From Limisalsivibrio acetivorans (GTDB lineage: Bacteria > Chrysiogenota > Deferribacteres > Deferribacterales > Geovibrionaceae), in assembly GCF_000421105.1 (NCBI RefSeq), contig NZ_ATWF01000001.1:778930-842929 (forward strand): DNA of 64,000 bases, given 5' to 3'. Below the pieces are notes generated by a model. That model was given only the letters and a program-made list of their open reading frames with translations, ran no database searches and was not told the origin of the DNA. Of this stretch, positions 1 to 9,900 are shown in pieces. The position numbers and the translations under genes are program-made. Each line of letters begins with the position of its first letter. Within the stretch, counting starts at the first letter, position 1.

Positions 1-141
1 ATGTTGCAGCTGAAGGTCAAACCTGCGAAAGGAGTAGTTCACATACTTCTTTTGAAACAACTGACCGGCAAAGAGAAAGACAGCCGAAAGCGACAACATC
101 ACAATAAAGATTAAAAGCATCGCCCTCGTTTTTATGGTCAT
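1..141 (-). CDS. N-terminus of a membrane protein, probably a sensor (partial)
   Basis: The first 47 codons of a gene that runs off the left edge are readable. The ATG at 141-139 follows a GGGAGA-type ribosome binding site. The product starts MTIKTRAMLL, followed by one hydrophobic segment (about residues 8-27) and then a basic/aromatic stretch typical of an extracytoplasmic domain. This is the usual start of a membrane-bound sensor kinase or chemoreceptor, and signalling genes follow, but no diagnostic domain is inside the window. The family is therefore a guess; the start and membrane anchor are seen directly. Confidence 0.6.
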   Translation of the reverse strand, partial: MTIKTRAMLLIFIVMLSLSAVFLFAGQLFQKKYVNYSFRRFDLQLQH

Positions 142-250
142 ATCTTCTCCCGAGCAGGTATTATCACTTTGATAAATATCTTTTATTATAACTTTTTTCT
201 TAGATTATGGCAATAGACCAAAATGGTATTTTTCTGTGGTGACATACTGC

Positions 251-278
251 TTGACTTTTCATTGCTGTGTCATATGAT
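251..278 (+). promoter_or_regulatory. Sigma-70-type promoter for the receiver/CheC/kinase operon
   Basis: TTGACT at 251-256 and TATGAT at 273-278 are separated by 16 bases, about 40 bases upstream of the ATG at 321. It lies in the gap between divergent genes and fits a housekeeping promoter for the rightward operon. Assigned by eye. Confidence 0.5.
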
Positions 279-320
279 CAAAGGGATACAATAAATATTA
301 TCATGAAACCAGGACTGTAA

Positions 321-686
321 ATGAAGATACTTATTATTGATGATTCCAAGTTTGCCAGGAGGGGTGTGCTTAAACACTTTACTTCCATATTTAACGGCGA
401 ATTTACCCATTTCGAAGCTGATAACGGCGAAACCGCCTTAGAGATCCATAAAAGGGAGGAGCCAGAGCTCGTTTTCCTGGATCTTACCCTTCCTGGAATT
501 CGGGGACAGGACGTTCTGGGGAATATCAAATCCAGTGGAATCAAGAGTATCGTCATAGTAATAACAGCGGATATACAGAAGAAAACAAAGGAGGAGGTTG
601 TTCTCCTCGGTGCAGATGTTGTTATCAACAAGCCGATCACAGCGGAAAAGCTGAAAGAAGCCCTTAACTCCTTAAACACACAGTGA
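321..686 (+). CDS. Single-domain response regulator (CheY-like receiver)
   Basis: This 121-residue protein is a stand-alone receiver domain. Acidic residues D7-D8, phospho-acceptor D54 (VFLDLTLPG), the switch threonine near T82 and lysine K104 (NKP) are all present, so it should be phosphorylated and dephosphorylated like CheY. There is no output domain, so it must act by protein contact. It is the first gene of a three-gene operon with a CheC-type phosphatase and a PAS histidine kinase. The likely scheme is that the kinase phosphorylates this receiver and the CheC-like protein removes the phosphate. The final target (flagellar motor or another pathway) is not shown by the sequence. Confidence 0.85.
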   Translation: MKILIIDDSKFARRGVLKHFTSIFNGEFTHFEADNGETALEIHKREEPELVFLDLTLPGIRGQDVLGNIKSSGIKSIVIVITADIQKKTKEEVVLLGADVVINKPITAEKLKEALNSLNTQ

Positions 687-692
687 GATCAG

Positions 693-1316
693 ATGAACCA
701 AACCAACCTAAGCGAAGACCATATTGATGCCCTCGGTGAGATCATGAACATCTCCTATGGTCTTGCCACCTCAATCATTTCAGACAGCATCGAAACCCAG
801 GCAACCCTCCATGTACCAAAGATCGAGGTACTTGACGTGGACGAACTCCCGGAGTTCATAAACAGCAAGACAGACCCCGGTTCCAGGTACTATGTATCCA
901 TACAGGTTTTCCTGAACAGGATGGACGGCGAAAGCATTTTTATGATCGATGAAACCTCTTCTAAGAATGTAGCCTCCATATTCATGAACTTCGATGATAT
1001 TGAGATTGAAAATGAGGATGATGTAAGGAGCTGTATCCATGAGCTTTCGAATATCCTCACCTCAGCCTGCATAGGCAAGCTTGCTGAACTCCTTGAGCTT
1101 GATGTTTTCTTTCACCCCCCGAAAGTTGAGATAAAAAAGGGTGCAAAGGTTGCAGAATACAAGACAGACAAGTTTTCAAAGGTTATAGTTGTAGAAACGG
1201 TCATGGACTTTGAGGAGGAAAAGGTGAAAGGACTCCTCATTTTCCTCATGAAGGAGGGCTCATTCCAGTGCCTCACCGAGGCTCTGGATAACTTTATCGA
1301 GAATTATGAAGTTTAA
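693..1316 (+). CDS. cheC: CheC-family phospho-receiver phosphatase
   Basis: The 207-residue product matches the CheC/CheX fold. It carries two copies of the phosphatase signature [D/S]xxxExxN-x22-P: D12-E16-N19-P42 in the first half and S113-E117-N120-P143 in the second. Both active sites are intact, as in catalytically competent CheC. The known activity of the family is hydrolysis of the aspartyl phosphate on CheY-like receivers. The gene lies 6 bases after a single-domain receiver, its obvious substrate, and its last codons overlap the following kinase by 11 bases, implying translational coupling. No cheA, cheW or receptor genes are adjacent, so the module may serve a non-canonical pathway. 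Confidence 0.8.
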   Translation: MNQTNLSEDHIDALGEIMNISYGLATSIISDSIETQATLHVPKIEVLDVDELPEFINSKTDPGSRYYVSIQVFLNRMDGESIFMIDETSSKNVASIFMNFDDIEIENEDDVRSCIHELSNILTSACIGKLAELLELDVFFHPPKVEIKKGAKVAEYKTDKFSKVIVVETVMDFEEEKVKGLLIFLMKEGSFQCLTEALDNFIENYEV

Positions 1317-4029
1317 AGCTGATCCCGAATACTTTCTGGACTCCATACACAACGGGGCGTTCATCCTTGATGATGAGCTTAAGGTGTGCTACTGGAACAA
1401 ATGGATGGAGGCGCACACCTCCATGGACAGAAGTGAAGTTACGGGCAAAGCACTTCAGGAGCTTTTTCCTGAGATTAATGTAAACCAGCTCAAACGTAAG
1501 ATCCGCTCCATGAGGGCTCTTAAGTCCCATACATACTACGATGCCGGCTCCCACGGATACCTTCTCAAGATCAAATCTGCAAAATACACCAACTCCGTCT
1601 ATGAGTACATGAAGCAGAATGTTGTAATCTCCCCTATAGATGAGGAAATGAAACACGCACTGATAATGATATATGACCAGACCCCCCTCTTCGAAACACA
1701 GAAGATGCTGGAGGAGAACGAATCATTCCTGCGTGCTGTCTTCGCCAGAAGCATAAGCGGTATCGTTGTTATGGATATGGACAAGAATATATTTATATCC
1801 AACAGAGCTTTCCAGGATATGCTCCAGCTCGGTGCAGACGAGGTGACAGGTACGAGGCTCGACAGCTTCCTTTCCGATGAAGATAAAAAGAAATGCCTTG
1901 AGCTCCACAAAGGCCTTCTTAGTGGGGAGATAGAAAACTTCACCGAAGAGCTTCTGTTTACTCCGCCCGAAGGCAAAAGCTTCTGGGGAACAATGCGGGC
2001 CTCCCTCATCAAGGACAGAGACGCAAACCCGGTTTACTGCATAGCCACTGTGGAAGACATTACAGAGAATAAACGCATATACGAAGAGCTTGAGAAGAAC
2101 AGGGACTACCTCCAGAAGGTTCTCGATTTCCAGGCTAGCATCATCGTTGTTACGGATGGTGAAAAGATACTCAACTGCAACCGAAGCTTTCTGGAGTTCA
2201 CCGGTTATGAGTCACTGGAAGACTACAGCAATAACCTCAGTGTCATTACGGACTACTTCGAGCCGGACGAAAACACTATTACCGGAGAAACACGGGAAGG
2301 ATGGTTGGAAGAGGTCTTCCAGAATTATTCCATAGGTCTTGATAGCAAGGTCAAGATGCGCTCCGCAAGGGATGGAGCTATCAGAACCTACCAAATCGAT
2401 TTCCGGATCCTCCCGATGACGGCGGGGGAGTATATCGTCTCCTTCACCGATATCACAGACATGGAGAACTACCAGAAGATACTGCGTGATGCGAACCGTG
2501 TTCTTGAGATAATCGTCGGCGAAAGAACCGAAGAGCTGCAGAAAACCAACGACAAGCTTGAGAGCAGCAGCAGACAGCTTAGCCTTGCCCAGGAGATCGC
2601 CGGTATCGGCAGCTGGGAGATAGTACAGGATGAAACCATACTGCGGGCTTCGGAAGAGGTATTCAACATCACCGGCTTAGAAAACTGCAACGACAATATA
2701 ATCGAACGGGAAATGCTACTCGCTCTCTTCGACCCGGCAGACAGGGAAAGGATCTCAAAGGCATTCTCTCACTCCAGCGGGGAGGACTCCGGCACAGATA
2801 TATATGCTGAGTTAAATGTAGCCGAAGGCGAGAAAAGAATACTGCATATACAGAGCCGGTTTTTCCCCGGCACGGAGAACGCTGAACCTAGAATTATCGG
2901 CACACTCCACGATATAACGGAGATAAAAAAGGCTGAGGTTGCGGTTCGCAGAAACGAACGTCTCCTCTCCTCTGTTTTCGATTTCGCCGCCTTCGGCGTA
3001 TGCCTGACTGACACATCAAACAGATTCCTGAGGGTTAACAAAACTTTCTGTGACATCACCGGTATAAACGAAGAGAAGCTCACCGGCATGAGCCTCGAAG
3101 AGGTTATGACGATCCACGAAACAAAGGCTGTGGACGAAAACACATCCTCTGTTGAATGGGCCGTTACCATGAAGGATGGGAGGAGTGCCGATCTGCTCGT
3201 AAGTTTCGGAGAGCTTAACCTGGAGGAGGACGGGCATATCACAGTGTACTCTTTCGCAGACATAACAGAAAAAAACAGCGTTGAAAAGCTCCAGAGGGAG
3301 CAGGAACAGCTCCTCGTACAACAGTCTAAGCTTGCCGCACTTGGTGAAATGATCGGCGCCATCGCCCATCAGTGGAAACAGCCCCTTAACTCCGCAAGTC
3401 TCTATACCCAGCTCATAGAAGATGATTACGAGTTCGAAGAACTCACAAAGGAGAAGCTGAGCGGATACGTCAGGGAAATCATGAAGCAGATATCCTTTAT
3501 GGCCCATACGGTAGAGGATTTCAGAAACTTCTTCACACCGGGGAAGAGTGAGGTGTCCTTCCATATAAACAAGGCCGTTGAGGACGTTATCGCACTGCTT
3601 GCACCACAGTTTGAGAAAACAAAGATCGACACCGTGCTATCATCACCGGAAAACGACCTGACGGTTAAAGGATACCCCAACGAGTTTAAGCAGGTTATCC
3701 TGAACCTTCTCACAAACGCAAAGGACGCCGTTTTATCCAAACGTTTCCAGATGCCCCCCAGAGAGCGTAAAAACGTGGGTAGAGTAGAGATAACCATTGA
3801 GAAAGAAGGTAACGAAGGCTTTATAAGGGTTTCAGATGACGGTGGAGGAATACCCGAAGATGCCCTTGAGAACATATTCCAGTCATACTTCACAACCAAA
3901 GGTGAGGAAGGCACAGGGATAGGCCTCTATATGTCAAAGATGATAGTTGAGGGGAAGATGAGAGGGGAGTTATCTGCTCATAACACCGATAAAGGCGCTC
4001 TTTTCACCATAAAGTTCCCTCTGGATTAA
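1306..4029 (+). CDS. Soluble multi-PAS sensor histidine kinase
   Basis: This 907-residue protein has no membrane segment. About five PAS-like domains can be followed (roughly 8-130, 138-255, 268-390, 425-540 and 548-660), joined by short coiled coils. The dimerisation helix has H688 in an [10 protein letters not shown] box, and the ATPase domain follows: N-box around N804, DDGGGIP at about 844-850 and GTGIGLY at about 869-875. The HQW[KR]QP box marks a subgroup seen several times in this window. The gene overlaps cheC by 11 bases and ends in a 4-base convergent overlap with the next gene. It probably senses a cytoplasmic redox or small-molecule cue and phosphorylates the receiver at the head of the operon. 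The ligand is unknown. Confidence 0.85.
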   Translation: MKFKADPEYFLDSIHNGAFILDDELKVCYWNKWMEAHTSMDRSEVTGKALQELFPEINVNQLKRKIRSMRALKSHTYYDAGSHGYLLKIKSAKYTNSVYEYMKQNVVISPIDEEMKHALIMIYDQTPLFETQKMLEENESFLRAVFARSISGIVVMDMDKNIFISNRAFQDMLQLGADEVTGTRLDSFLSDEDKKKCLELHKGLLSGEIENFTEELLFTPPEGKSFWGTMRASLIKDRDANPVYCIATVEDITENKRIYEELEKNRDYLQKVLDFQASIIVVTDGEKILNCNRSFLEFTGYESLEDYSNNLSVITDYFEPDENTITGETREGWLEEVFQNYSIGLDSKVKMRSARDGAIRTYQIDFRILPMTAGEYIVSFTDITDMENYQKILRDANRVLEIIVGERTEELQKTNDKLESSSRQLSLAQEIAGIGSWEIVQDETILRASEEVFNITGLENCNDNIIEREMLLALFDPADRERISKAFSHSSGEDSGTDIYAELNVAEGEKRILHIQSRFFPGTENAEPRIIGTLHDITEIKKAEVAVRRNERLLSSVFDFAAFGVCLTDTSNRFLRVNKTFCDITGINEEKLTGMSLEEVMTIHETKAVDENTSSVEWAVTMKDGRSADLLVSFGELNLEEDGHITVYSFADITEKNSVEKLQREQEQLLVQQSKLAALGEMIGAIAHQWKQPLNSASLYTQLIEDDYEFEELTKEKLSGYVREIMKQISFMAHTVEDFRNFFTPGKSEVSFHINKAVEDVIALLAPQFEKTKIDTVLSSPENDLTVKGYPNEFKQVILNLLTNAKDAVLSKRFQMPPRERKNVGRVEITIEKEGNEGFIRVSDDGGGIPEDALENIFQSYFTTKGEEGTGIGLYMSKMIVEGKMRGELSAHNTDKGALFTIKFPLD

Positions 4030-6905
4030 AGACCAAGCCACTTTGAGAGAACCTTCTCAAGCCCCGCCTGTTCAACAGGCTTGGCTATGTAGTCGTCCAT
4101 CGATGCGTTTAGGCATTTTTCAAGATCCCCGTTCATGGCGTGTGCTGTTACCGCAACCACCGGACAGTGGGGGAGTCCGTTGTTTTTTTCATGTTCCCTT
4201 ATCTTAGCGGTAGCCTCGTAGCCGTCCATTCCGGGCATCTGTACATCCATAAGTACCAGGTCGAAGCTGTCATTAATAAAGGCTTCCAAAGCCTCCTTAC
4301 CATTCTCCGCCGTGATAACATCAAAGCCCATGTTACCCAGCAACAAAAGGAACAGCTTACGGTTCACAGCGTTATCCTCCGCAACAAGTATACGCCCCTC
4401 CCCTTTACCAGTTAATGGAGATTTAACAACCCGCTTATCTTCAACGGGGCTATCACATTCCTCCAAAAGAACCTCAAACCAGAAACATGAGCCGTTCTCA
4501 AGCCTCTTCATGCCTATGCTTCCACCCTGCATCTCAGCAAGCTGTTTGGATATGGCAAGACCGAGACCTGTTCCGCCGAACCGTCTTGTATGGGATGTAT
4601 CCGACTGGGTAAACATCTCAAAGACATCCTCCTCCATCCCTTCAGGAACGCCGATCCCCGTATCGTTTACCTCTACATGGAGATACTGGGCACCATTCCT
4701 CCTGTCCAGCCTTGCATCAAGGGCCACAGAGCCCTCTTCGGTAAACTTTACAGCATTGCCGGTGAGATTTAGGAGTATCTGCCACAAACGTCTTGCATCA
4801 CCGGAATAAACCTTTTCCAGCTCTTCGGAAAGCTGAAGTGTGATCTCTATCCCTTTCTCCGCTGCCTTAAAGCGCATCATCTTCACAATATCACGCAGGA
4901 TATGCCCCGGAACATATGGTTCCCTCTCTATCTCCATGGCTCCAGCCTCGATCTTAGAGAAATCCAGAATATCGTTCAGGATTGAGAGGAGCTGGTCTGA
5001 ACTGCTTCGGATATAACCGGTGTACTCCCTCTGTCGGGCATCGAGCTGTGTCTCACTCAGAAGACCAAGCATCCCCACAATGCCGTTCATGGGGGTTCTT
5101 ATCTCATGGCTCATATTCGCCAGAAACTCGGATTTGGCTCTGCTAGCCTGCTCTGCAGTCTCCTTTGCCTCAATAAGCTCCTCTTTCGCCGAGTTATGCT
5201 CCCTGAAATACTGAACGATCCGGCCAAGCTCCATGCAGAGATACTCAAGGGCTTTCAAAAGCTCTGGCGTAAAGGTCTCCTTCCTGTCGGAGTAAAACAT
5301 CACTCCTCCCTCGGACGCCCCCTTAATAGTGAATGGTATGGCGGAGTTGGAAGCATACCCAAGCTCAATGGCATAATCCCTCCATTTGGCAAAACCCGGG
5401 TCCTCAGCAAGATTGGCATATGTAAAGGGCTTTTGATCAAGAATCGCCCTGCTCATGGCACACTTCGCATCCTCCGATTCGGGCTCCTTTATCTCAAGGA
5501 TTAACCCATTGAGGTATTTGTCCCCCTTTCCGGCGGTGTACTCCGGTGTTACCCTCCCATCTTCGTATCTACCGTACCAGGCCATAACGAAGCCGTAGAT
5601 ATCAATGGTGCTCTGCAGAAAGGTTTCCCAGAGCTTCGCCTCCCCCTGTTCGGGCTCAACGGAGCGAATGCGGGCGAGTATTCTCTGCAGGTTTGAATCG
5701 TACAAGAGCTTGCGTTCTGCCTCTTCTTTCTCCTTTACCTCTATCTCCAGCTCCGAATTCATTCTCCTGAGTGCGGCTTCCCGCTCTCGAATCTTTTCGC
5801 TCAGTTCGTGGATAAGCCTTGTTATACTGGAGATCTCATCATTACCCGAAGGGGGTAGATCGTCTACGAAATAGCTTCCCCCTGCGATATCCTCAAGGAG
5901 CTTTTTCTGGGCCACGATCCTATCCATGAAGTATTTCTTGATGAATATTGAGCTCAGAAGAATGAGTAACAGACAGAGAATAATGGCGACAGCCGCCTGC
6001 TTGGCCACCGTTGATGCCACTGCGGCAGAGATGGGAGAAAAGTCAAACACGGTATAGATACATATACCCTCACGTGCCAGTGTTGAGCGTTGCAGCCCGG
6101 CGGGATTCATAAGTGTATATACGTGAACTATACCGTCTTCATATAAGCGGTACTCCCCTTCCTTCAGAACAGCATCTTTTATTTCGGGGCTCAGAGGCTT
6201 GTTTTCGTTAAGGAGTGACCACTGTCCTACATTATTAAAGCTGTATATGTCCAGCTCCTGCAGGTATGTGTTCATCTCTATAAGTTCGTTGAAGTAGTCC
6301 TTGAAGAGGTAATCCCTGTAGCTTTCACTGAAGGTTCGGCGGATATACTCACGCATGCGGACGGAGACTTCGATAATATAGTCCCATCTGGAGGGGCCGT
6401 AATAGGCGTATTTATTGAGGGTTCCGGTGAGGGAGGATACACCGTAGGTATCTATATGGATCCTGCCCGTACCGAAAATGGATGTGAGAAGTGCCTTGAG
6501 CGGAGCGGACACCTCAAATAGATTAAGCCCCATATCCTTGCGGAACGTTGTGTTTACGATAAACCCTTTACGATTAACAAGGTATACCTCATCAAAACCA
6601 TATTCCGCCGCAGTTTTTCTCAGGGTTTTCTCCGGTATATCACTAGGTGAGCCCTGAAGCTTACTAAGGCTGTCATAAACCTTTGGCAGGTTCTCCTCTA
6701 TGCGTTCGTTTATCTTTTCCTCACTTTTAGAAAGCAGGATGTCGAATGATTTGAACTTACTACCCACCTGAAGGGTTATGTCCGTTATAATCCCCTCGGT
6801 GAGCCTCTGGTTGCGCTTTCCTGTCTCATATATACCAAGCCCTGCAACACAGAATGATGTTAGTACAACGGTAAACAACAGATAAACAATGAGGCTTTTC
6901 TTCAT
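4026..6905 (-). CDS. Membrane-bound hybrid histidine kinase (Cache-like/HAMP/GAF/HisKA/HATPase/REC)
   Basis: The product has 959 residues. A transmembrane helix (about 5-25), a periplasmic domain of roughly 275 residues resembling a Cache-type sensor, and a second helix (302-323) lead into a HAMP-like linker and coiled coil. A GAF-like domain (about 405-570) follows, then the kinase core with H600 ([12 protein letters not shown]), a HATPase domain (GTGLGLAI near 778-785) and a C-terminal receiver with D887 and K942. No HPt domain is attached, so a separate HPt protein would be needed for a full phosphorelay. It converges with the PAS kinase and shares its last 4 bases. The stimulus is unknown. 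Confidence 0.85.
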   Translation of the reverse strand: MKKSLIVYLLFTVVLTSFCVAGLGIYETGKRNQRLTEGIITDITLQVGSKFKSFDILLSKSEEKINERIEENLPKVYDSLSKLQGSPSDIPEKTLRKTAAEYGFDEVYLVNRKGFIVNTTFRKDMGLNLFEVSAPLKALLTSIFGTGRIHIDTYGVSSLTGTLNKYAYYGPSRWDYIIEVSVRMREYIRRTFSESYRDYLFKDYFNELIEMNTYLQELDIYSFNNVGQWSLLNENKPLSPEIKDAVLKEGEYRLYEDGIVHVYTLMNPAGLQRSTLAREGICIYTVFDFSPISAAVASTVAKQAAVAIILCLLLILLSSIFIKKYFMDRIVAQKKLLEDIAGGSYFVDDLPPSGNDEISSITRLIHELSEKIREREAALRRMNSELEIEVKEKEEAERKLLYDSNLQRILARIRSVEPEQGEAKLWETFLQSTIDIYGFVMAWYGRYEDGRVTPEYTAGKGDKYLNGLILEIKEPESEDAKCAMSRAILDQKPFTYANLAEDPGFAKWRDYAIELGYASNSAIPFTIKGASEGGVMFYSDRKETFTPELLKALEYLCMELGRIVQYFREHNSAKEELIEAKETAEQASRAKSEFLANMSHEIRTPMNGIVGMLGLLSETQLDARQREYTGYIRSSSDQLLSILNDILDFSKIEAGAMEIEREPYVPGHILRDIVKMMRFKAAEKGIEITLQLSEELEKVYSGDARRLWQILLNLTGNAVKFTEEGSVALDARLDRRNGAQYLHVEVNDTGIGVPEGMEEDVFEMFTQSDTSHTRRFGGTGLGLAISKQLAEMQGGSIGMKRLENGSCFWFEVLLEECDSPVEDKRVVKSPLTGKGEGRILVAEDNAVNRKLFLLLLGNMGFDVITAENGKEALEAFINDSFDLVLMDVQMPGMDGYEATAKIREHEKNNGLPHCPVVAVTAHAMNGDLEKCLNASMDDYIAKPVEQAGLEKVLSKWLGL

Positions 6906-6921
6906 ATAAACCTATTCCATG

Positions 6922-9900
6922 CTACATAGATGTCGCAACGCCGTAGAGGTTAATGTACCCCTTTGCACCAAAGGGTGCATCGGTATCCACAACAAACCTG
7001 GTAGGGTGCGCTCCCCCTGCCAGACTTGGATTATATCTCAGCTTAACCGTGCATGATTTCTGGGGTTTCAGAGTAAAGCTGTTTGTATCGCATGCACTTG
7101 AGGAATACCCGGTCTCCATGCCGTACTCTGTTGAATCCTCAAGGGATATGTTCACATTCATGTCGTTGACTCCGTTGTTGGAAATGGTAACCTCCAGCGG
7201 GTTCGATGATGAATACTGGGGAACGGGGCCGAAGGCTGCTGTTATATGCGAAAGACCGAGCACAGGCACAAGGGCATCCGTAGAGTAGATAACCGACTTA
7301 CCGTCTTGATAGGCTGCATGTACGGTGTTTGAGGAGGCATTTACCGCCAGATCGTACATGGAGTAACCGTTGCTGACAGCCTTGTTCGAAAGTGTGCCCA
7401 CATATGCAGAGGCGAAGTTGTCCGAGTTTGTGGCGTATTTAAGCACCCCGTTATCATAGAAGGCAACGTGGTAGAAATCTGAACCGTCTCTATCGATCTT
7501 GGGGCCTGTTATAACCGTCGAAGGAGTTGCCAAAAGCGTAGAGGCACAGGATCCTCCTACAGGGCACTCATAGAAGTACAGTGATTCATTCAATGCATTA
7601 GTAAAAGCTGCCATTATCTGACCGCCGGAGCCGACGGTCATAGAGTTATCAATACCATCGCCACTCGTTGATGCTATCACATTTGTCAACGAGTCTACGG
7701 TATCGGCGAGGGAGAGCGTACTGGAATTGTTATAGTATCCAATATAGTTTTTTGTACTCCCCCTCACAATGCTCACCTGACTGTTAGCACCCGCAACCAG
7801 AGCAAGACCAGTCGCATTGCAGTTGATACCGCTGCATTCCGCCTTGCTGACAACTGAGCCTGTTCCAACGTATGCCAGAACACTCCCTGCGGCTCCATCT
7901 GACGCTATATCACAATAGGGAAACCCGTCTACAGATGTAAAATTCATCGATTTATCACCGGTATTTTCAATATAGCTAAGCCAGCTCGCCGAGGAGCCGT
8001 CTGTTATCACAGTGCATGCATCAATGCCCGTTCCGTCGAATTTCATAGCCAGGCTCTTGAGCTCGGATGAGCTGGAGTTATGAAGAAGATACTCCGATGT
8101 ATACTCGTTACCGCTCACATTGTTCGTTTCCATTACCCTTATATTGTCGGGAGAGATCTGGTCGCTGGCAAGGACATACACCTCATCAAGAGCATCGTTA
8201 ACATCCACAGATACACGGGTTTTTTCATTATACTTGTGCATCTTGTCCACACTCTCCTCCGCCTGCCATGCTGCGGAGTAGTAGCTCTCGCTGTTCAGAT
8301 CCGCCTTATCAATATACAAGGTATAAACATCATCGATATTGCTCGCTGCGACTATGCCGGATACATCCCCTGCATAGGAGAAGAGCGGTCCTGCGGAGGA
8401 CAGGTTGTAATCGCTGCCCCACGTACCCGAGTCGTATTTCTTATAGGTTATAAGGCTGTGGTCCAGGGCACTCATAGCAACATGAACAAGGTTACCTCCG
8501 GCAAGGGCCGGGCATCCGTAGGAACCGGATACATCTATATCTCCATTCATCCACCCCGTTGCGCTGGAGGAGAATTTAATGTAATCGGTGACGGTATCCC
8601 GCCATGCCACGTACATGTTATCCGTTCCCTCTACAGCTATGGAGGGGCATGTTCCCGTAGACGTAAGTACCTGTCCGGTGCTCCATGATCCGCTTGTTCC
8701 GAAGAGGTATTTAACCTGCGAACCGGTGCTGTAGGTCAGGTGCAGGACGTTACTGGAATCGATGTCCATCTGCACATCAACACCCGTGGCACCTGCATCG
8801 GTGTTGTCATCGAGTATCTCGGTAGAGAAGGATGCGCCCGAATCAGTGGAGAAGGAGTATTTAAGGAATCCGCTGGTGGCATCCTGATAGGCCGCATGTA
8901 TGCCTCCGGAACTGTCAACCTGTACGGTTACACTCGCCCCGTCCACATCTCCGTCACTCTCCACGGTATGATGCTCCCAAAGACCAGAGTTTGTCCTGTT
9001 TGTGGCATAGAAAACATCGCCGTCGGAGCCGTTCGTAACCTGATAGACAACATGGGGGAAGCACTTTGAGTCCACAGCGATGGCCGTATAACCGATATAG
9101 TATCCCGATGGTACTGTTGCACCGATATCCTGGGTATACCACGTTCCACTGTGGAAGTAGGCGTGCATAACACCCTGACCGCCGTAAACTGCATGGGCAA
9201 GACCGTTGTTGCATGCCGCTATGCCTGATTTGGATAGTACGTTTATCTCTTTACTCTCACCCAAGACGAACTCAGTGAATGTCCCGGCCTCCACCGCATA
9301 ACCGTCAAGGGATACCGTGGATGTTGGCGTATCAGGATCATCGGAGTTAATGCTTACAGTGGCACTCCTCGCTCCCGTTGTCCCAACAGGTTCATAGGTA
9401 ACGCTTATCACACAGCTTTCACTTGGTATCAGAACATCGCAGTTGTCCGAGTATGTAAAGTCCGATGAGCCAGCGATACTTACACTGGAAACGGTGAGAT
9501 CGTCATTGCCGGAGTTTGTTACGTTTATGCTTCCTCCAGAGGTGTCTCCTGTTTTAACCGACAGGAAGTCGTAGCTTACAGGGCTAACGCTTATGTTGGG
9601 GTCAAGTCCGTTGTCTGTAGCACCGGAAAGAGCGTAGTTGAAGATGGCGTTATCGGGATCATTCGTATGAATGTACAAGGTCTCGCTGTATGTGTTTTCG
9701 GTACTGGAACCAAAGTCCACGCTGAAGGTGCATGAACCGGACGGGGGTATCTCCTCTGCGCAGTTTCCGCCGTCATACGGGGTGAATACAGTGAGATCCG
9801 TATTGTCGAAGCTTACGGTAAGATTGTCGTTGCCGTCGTTGGTTATTGTAGCGTTCTGGGTATGGGTTGTTTCAACCCCCACCGTACCGAAATCCATGGA

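Noticed and set aside
8080-8688. A 202-codon plus-strand frame and similar frames to 11442
   Set aside because: They oppose the giant lipoprotein, have odd composition and lack promoters or ribosome sites.
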